A stretch of 5,378 nucleotides of DNA from Anaerolineae bacterium. GTDB taxonomy: Bacteria; Chloroflexota; Anaerolineae; Anaerolineales; Villigracilaceae. The translations under genes were made by a program, and so were the position numbers. This document shows positions 4,821 to 5,378 of this stretch, in pieces; position 1 is the stretch's first letter; every line of letters begins with the position of its first letter. The notes beneath the pieces were generated by a model. The model searched no databases and was not told the DNA's origin. It saw nothing but the letters and a program-made list of their open reading frames with translations. The stretch spans positions 1-5,378 of the forward strand of contig PLNY01000159.1 in NCBI GenBank assembly GCA_003141915.1, given 5' to 3'.

Positions 4821-5309
4821 CTATGGCTTGTCCCTACCAACAAATCTACCCTTTCCTAGAAGAAACTGAATCGCCTTATTCACGTTTCTGTCTATGGATT
4901 CTTCTGTTTTCAGGAAGCCGAAATATCGGTTAATCTCTAGTTGCAAAGAAGGACGCAACGAGTCAAATATTTCTTTTGCTTGTTTATTTTCCTTTAAAGC
5001 CTTTTCAAATTTAGGATGTATTGGAAAAGCTCGTATTATTGGGTCGTAAGCAATTTCAAAATCAGCCCAATTGCCAACATCTTTTTGGGCGGCTTTTCGC
5101 ATTGGCATGTTGAGATACAACCGCCAAGCACCTTTCCATTTTACAAGAGTTTGCACAAACTCATGTCCGTCAATTTTCATTTTGACGGGAATTTTTCCCT
5201 TATTTTTACTTGCCTGTTTGAAAACTTCATTCAACACGTTCTCAGGCAAGAACACAAAAGGGTTAACCCCGATTATTTCGATTTTAGCTCTGAATTTAAT
5301 CATACCCAT
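4821..5309 (-). CDS. DUF1905 / YdeI (OmpD-associated)-type two-domain protein
   Basis: The 162-residue product has an N-terminal DUF1905-type beta domain (about 3-90: MIKFRAKIEIIGVNPFVFLP, a basic VKMKIDG strand, WRLYLNMPMRKAA, and DVGNWADFEIAYDP). A C-terminal helical segment of the bacteriocin-protection YdeI/OmpD-associated type follows (about 95-155: HPKFEKALKENKQAKEIF, LRPS, EINRYFGFLKTEES, AIQFLLGKGR). This is a known fusion of soluble, mostly uncharacterised proteins; some relatives are linked to peptide or envelope stress, but no reaction is established. The length is complete for that architecture. The start is uncertain: ATG at 5309 (MGMIKF) or 5303 (MIKF) fits the family better than the upstream TTG at 5330. 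It is the sole gene of the integron-like cassette, in the expected orientation, and AT-richer than the attC around it, as cassette cargo often is. Confidence 0.8.
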   Translation of the reverse strand: MGMIKFRAKIEIIGVNPFVFLPENVLNEVFKQASKNKGKIPVKMKIDGHEFVQTLVKWKGAWRLYLNMPMRKAAQKDVGNWADFEIAYDPIIRAFPIHPKFEKALKENKQAKEIFDSLRPSLQLEINRYFGFLKTEESIDRNVNKAIQFLLGKGRFVGRDKP

Positions 5310-5332
5310 GAAATCATCTTCAAATCGCAAAT

Positions 5333-5347
5333 GTTACACAATGTAAC
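5333..5347. promoter_or_regulatory. Short palindrome in the cassette leader
   Basis: GTTACA and TGTAAC pair around CAA, with five T residues following on the plus strand. It lies between the cassette crossover point and the gene start. It could be an operator for the minus-strand gene or a weak plus-strand terminator. The stem is only 6 bp, so chance is not excluded. Confidence 0.35.
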
Positions 5348-5357
5348 TTTTTCTGCC

Positions 5358-5378
5358 GCCCAACGGTTTGCGTTACCG
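5358..5378 (-). repeat. Second attC-like site, R'/L' end only (cut by window edge)
   Basis: GCCCAAC at 5358-5364 (GTTGGGC on the minus strand) is a perfect GTTRRRY core. Bases 5361-5378, CAACGGTTTGCGTTACCG, are identical to 4669-4686 of the first site. The rest of the site should lie to the right. It implies at least one more cassette beyond the window. Confidence 0.7.

Larger units (their letters stand above)
4672..5363 (-). mobile_element. Integron gene cassette (gene plus attC), about 692 bp
   Basis: Limits are set by the G/TT crossover points of the two attC-like sites: between 5363 and 5364 at the right, and at 4672 on the left. The cassette has the canonical plan: a short leader, one gene (4821-5309) in the same direction as attC, and a 31-bp gap from its stop to the R'' box. 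No integrase or attI is in the window. Mobility is therefore inferred from the site structure and the exact repeat of the attC end. Confidence 0.7.

Noticed and set aside
4643..4933. Plus-strand open frames across the attC-like site
   Set aside because: Their sequence is the palindromic attC itself and the 3' end of the minus-strand gene; no ribosome binding site or family match.

Overview
The window looks like an accessory stretch of a moderately GC-rich bacterial chromosome. It probably comes from an Anaerolineae-type Chloroflexota. That placement rests on the style of three proteins: a Thr/Ser/Pro-rich membrane-anchored SH3 protein, a phosphohexomutase with the ending and motifs typical of that group, and a TrpB2-type tryptophan synthase fragment. 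It is an inference from recognition, not from a search.

Layout, left to right. Positions 1-687 hold the 3' part of a membrane-anchored SH3-domain protein. It is followed by a short CCCTA tandem repeat and a complete phosphoglucomutase/phosphomannomutase gene (774-2276). These two are the only ordinary-looking genes. After them comes an AT-richer orphan gene for a small exported, possibly lipid-anchored, Cys-containing protein (2370-2774). A 458-bp gap follows, containing a 33-bp hairpin repeat and a striking array of eight 21-bp units (2995-3162). The array leads into a gene for a 121-aa Ala-rich helical protein (3233-3598). The stop codon of that gene is buried in a 171-bp nested palindrome (3595-3765). 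A second copy of the 33-bp hairpin and another GC-rich hairpin follow.

The right third reads on the minus strand and is a graveyard of fragments next to an integron-like cassette. From right to left it holds a partial attC-like site at the window edge, a cassette carrying a complete DUF1905/YdeI-type gene, and a full 124-bp attC-like site (4666-4789). Left of these lie the first 45 codons of a restriction-modification-type protein, a frameshifted transposase N-terminus, and the C-terminal part of a TrpB2 gene. Each of the last three is broken at a sharp junction.

The most notable signals are (1) an integron cassette bounded by two attC-like sites sharing an 18-bp identical end, in a probable Chloroflexota; (2) the 21-bp-period array, in which a 16-bp palindrome recurs every 42 bp, directly upstream of a conserved-looking small gene; and (3) the mosaic of truncated genes at what may be the distal end of a cassette array. 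No integrase, tRNA, rRNA or CRISPR array is visible. No pathway links the intact genes. Only the PGM gene has a clear metabolic role.
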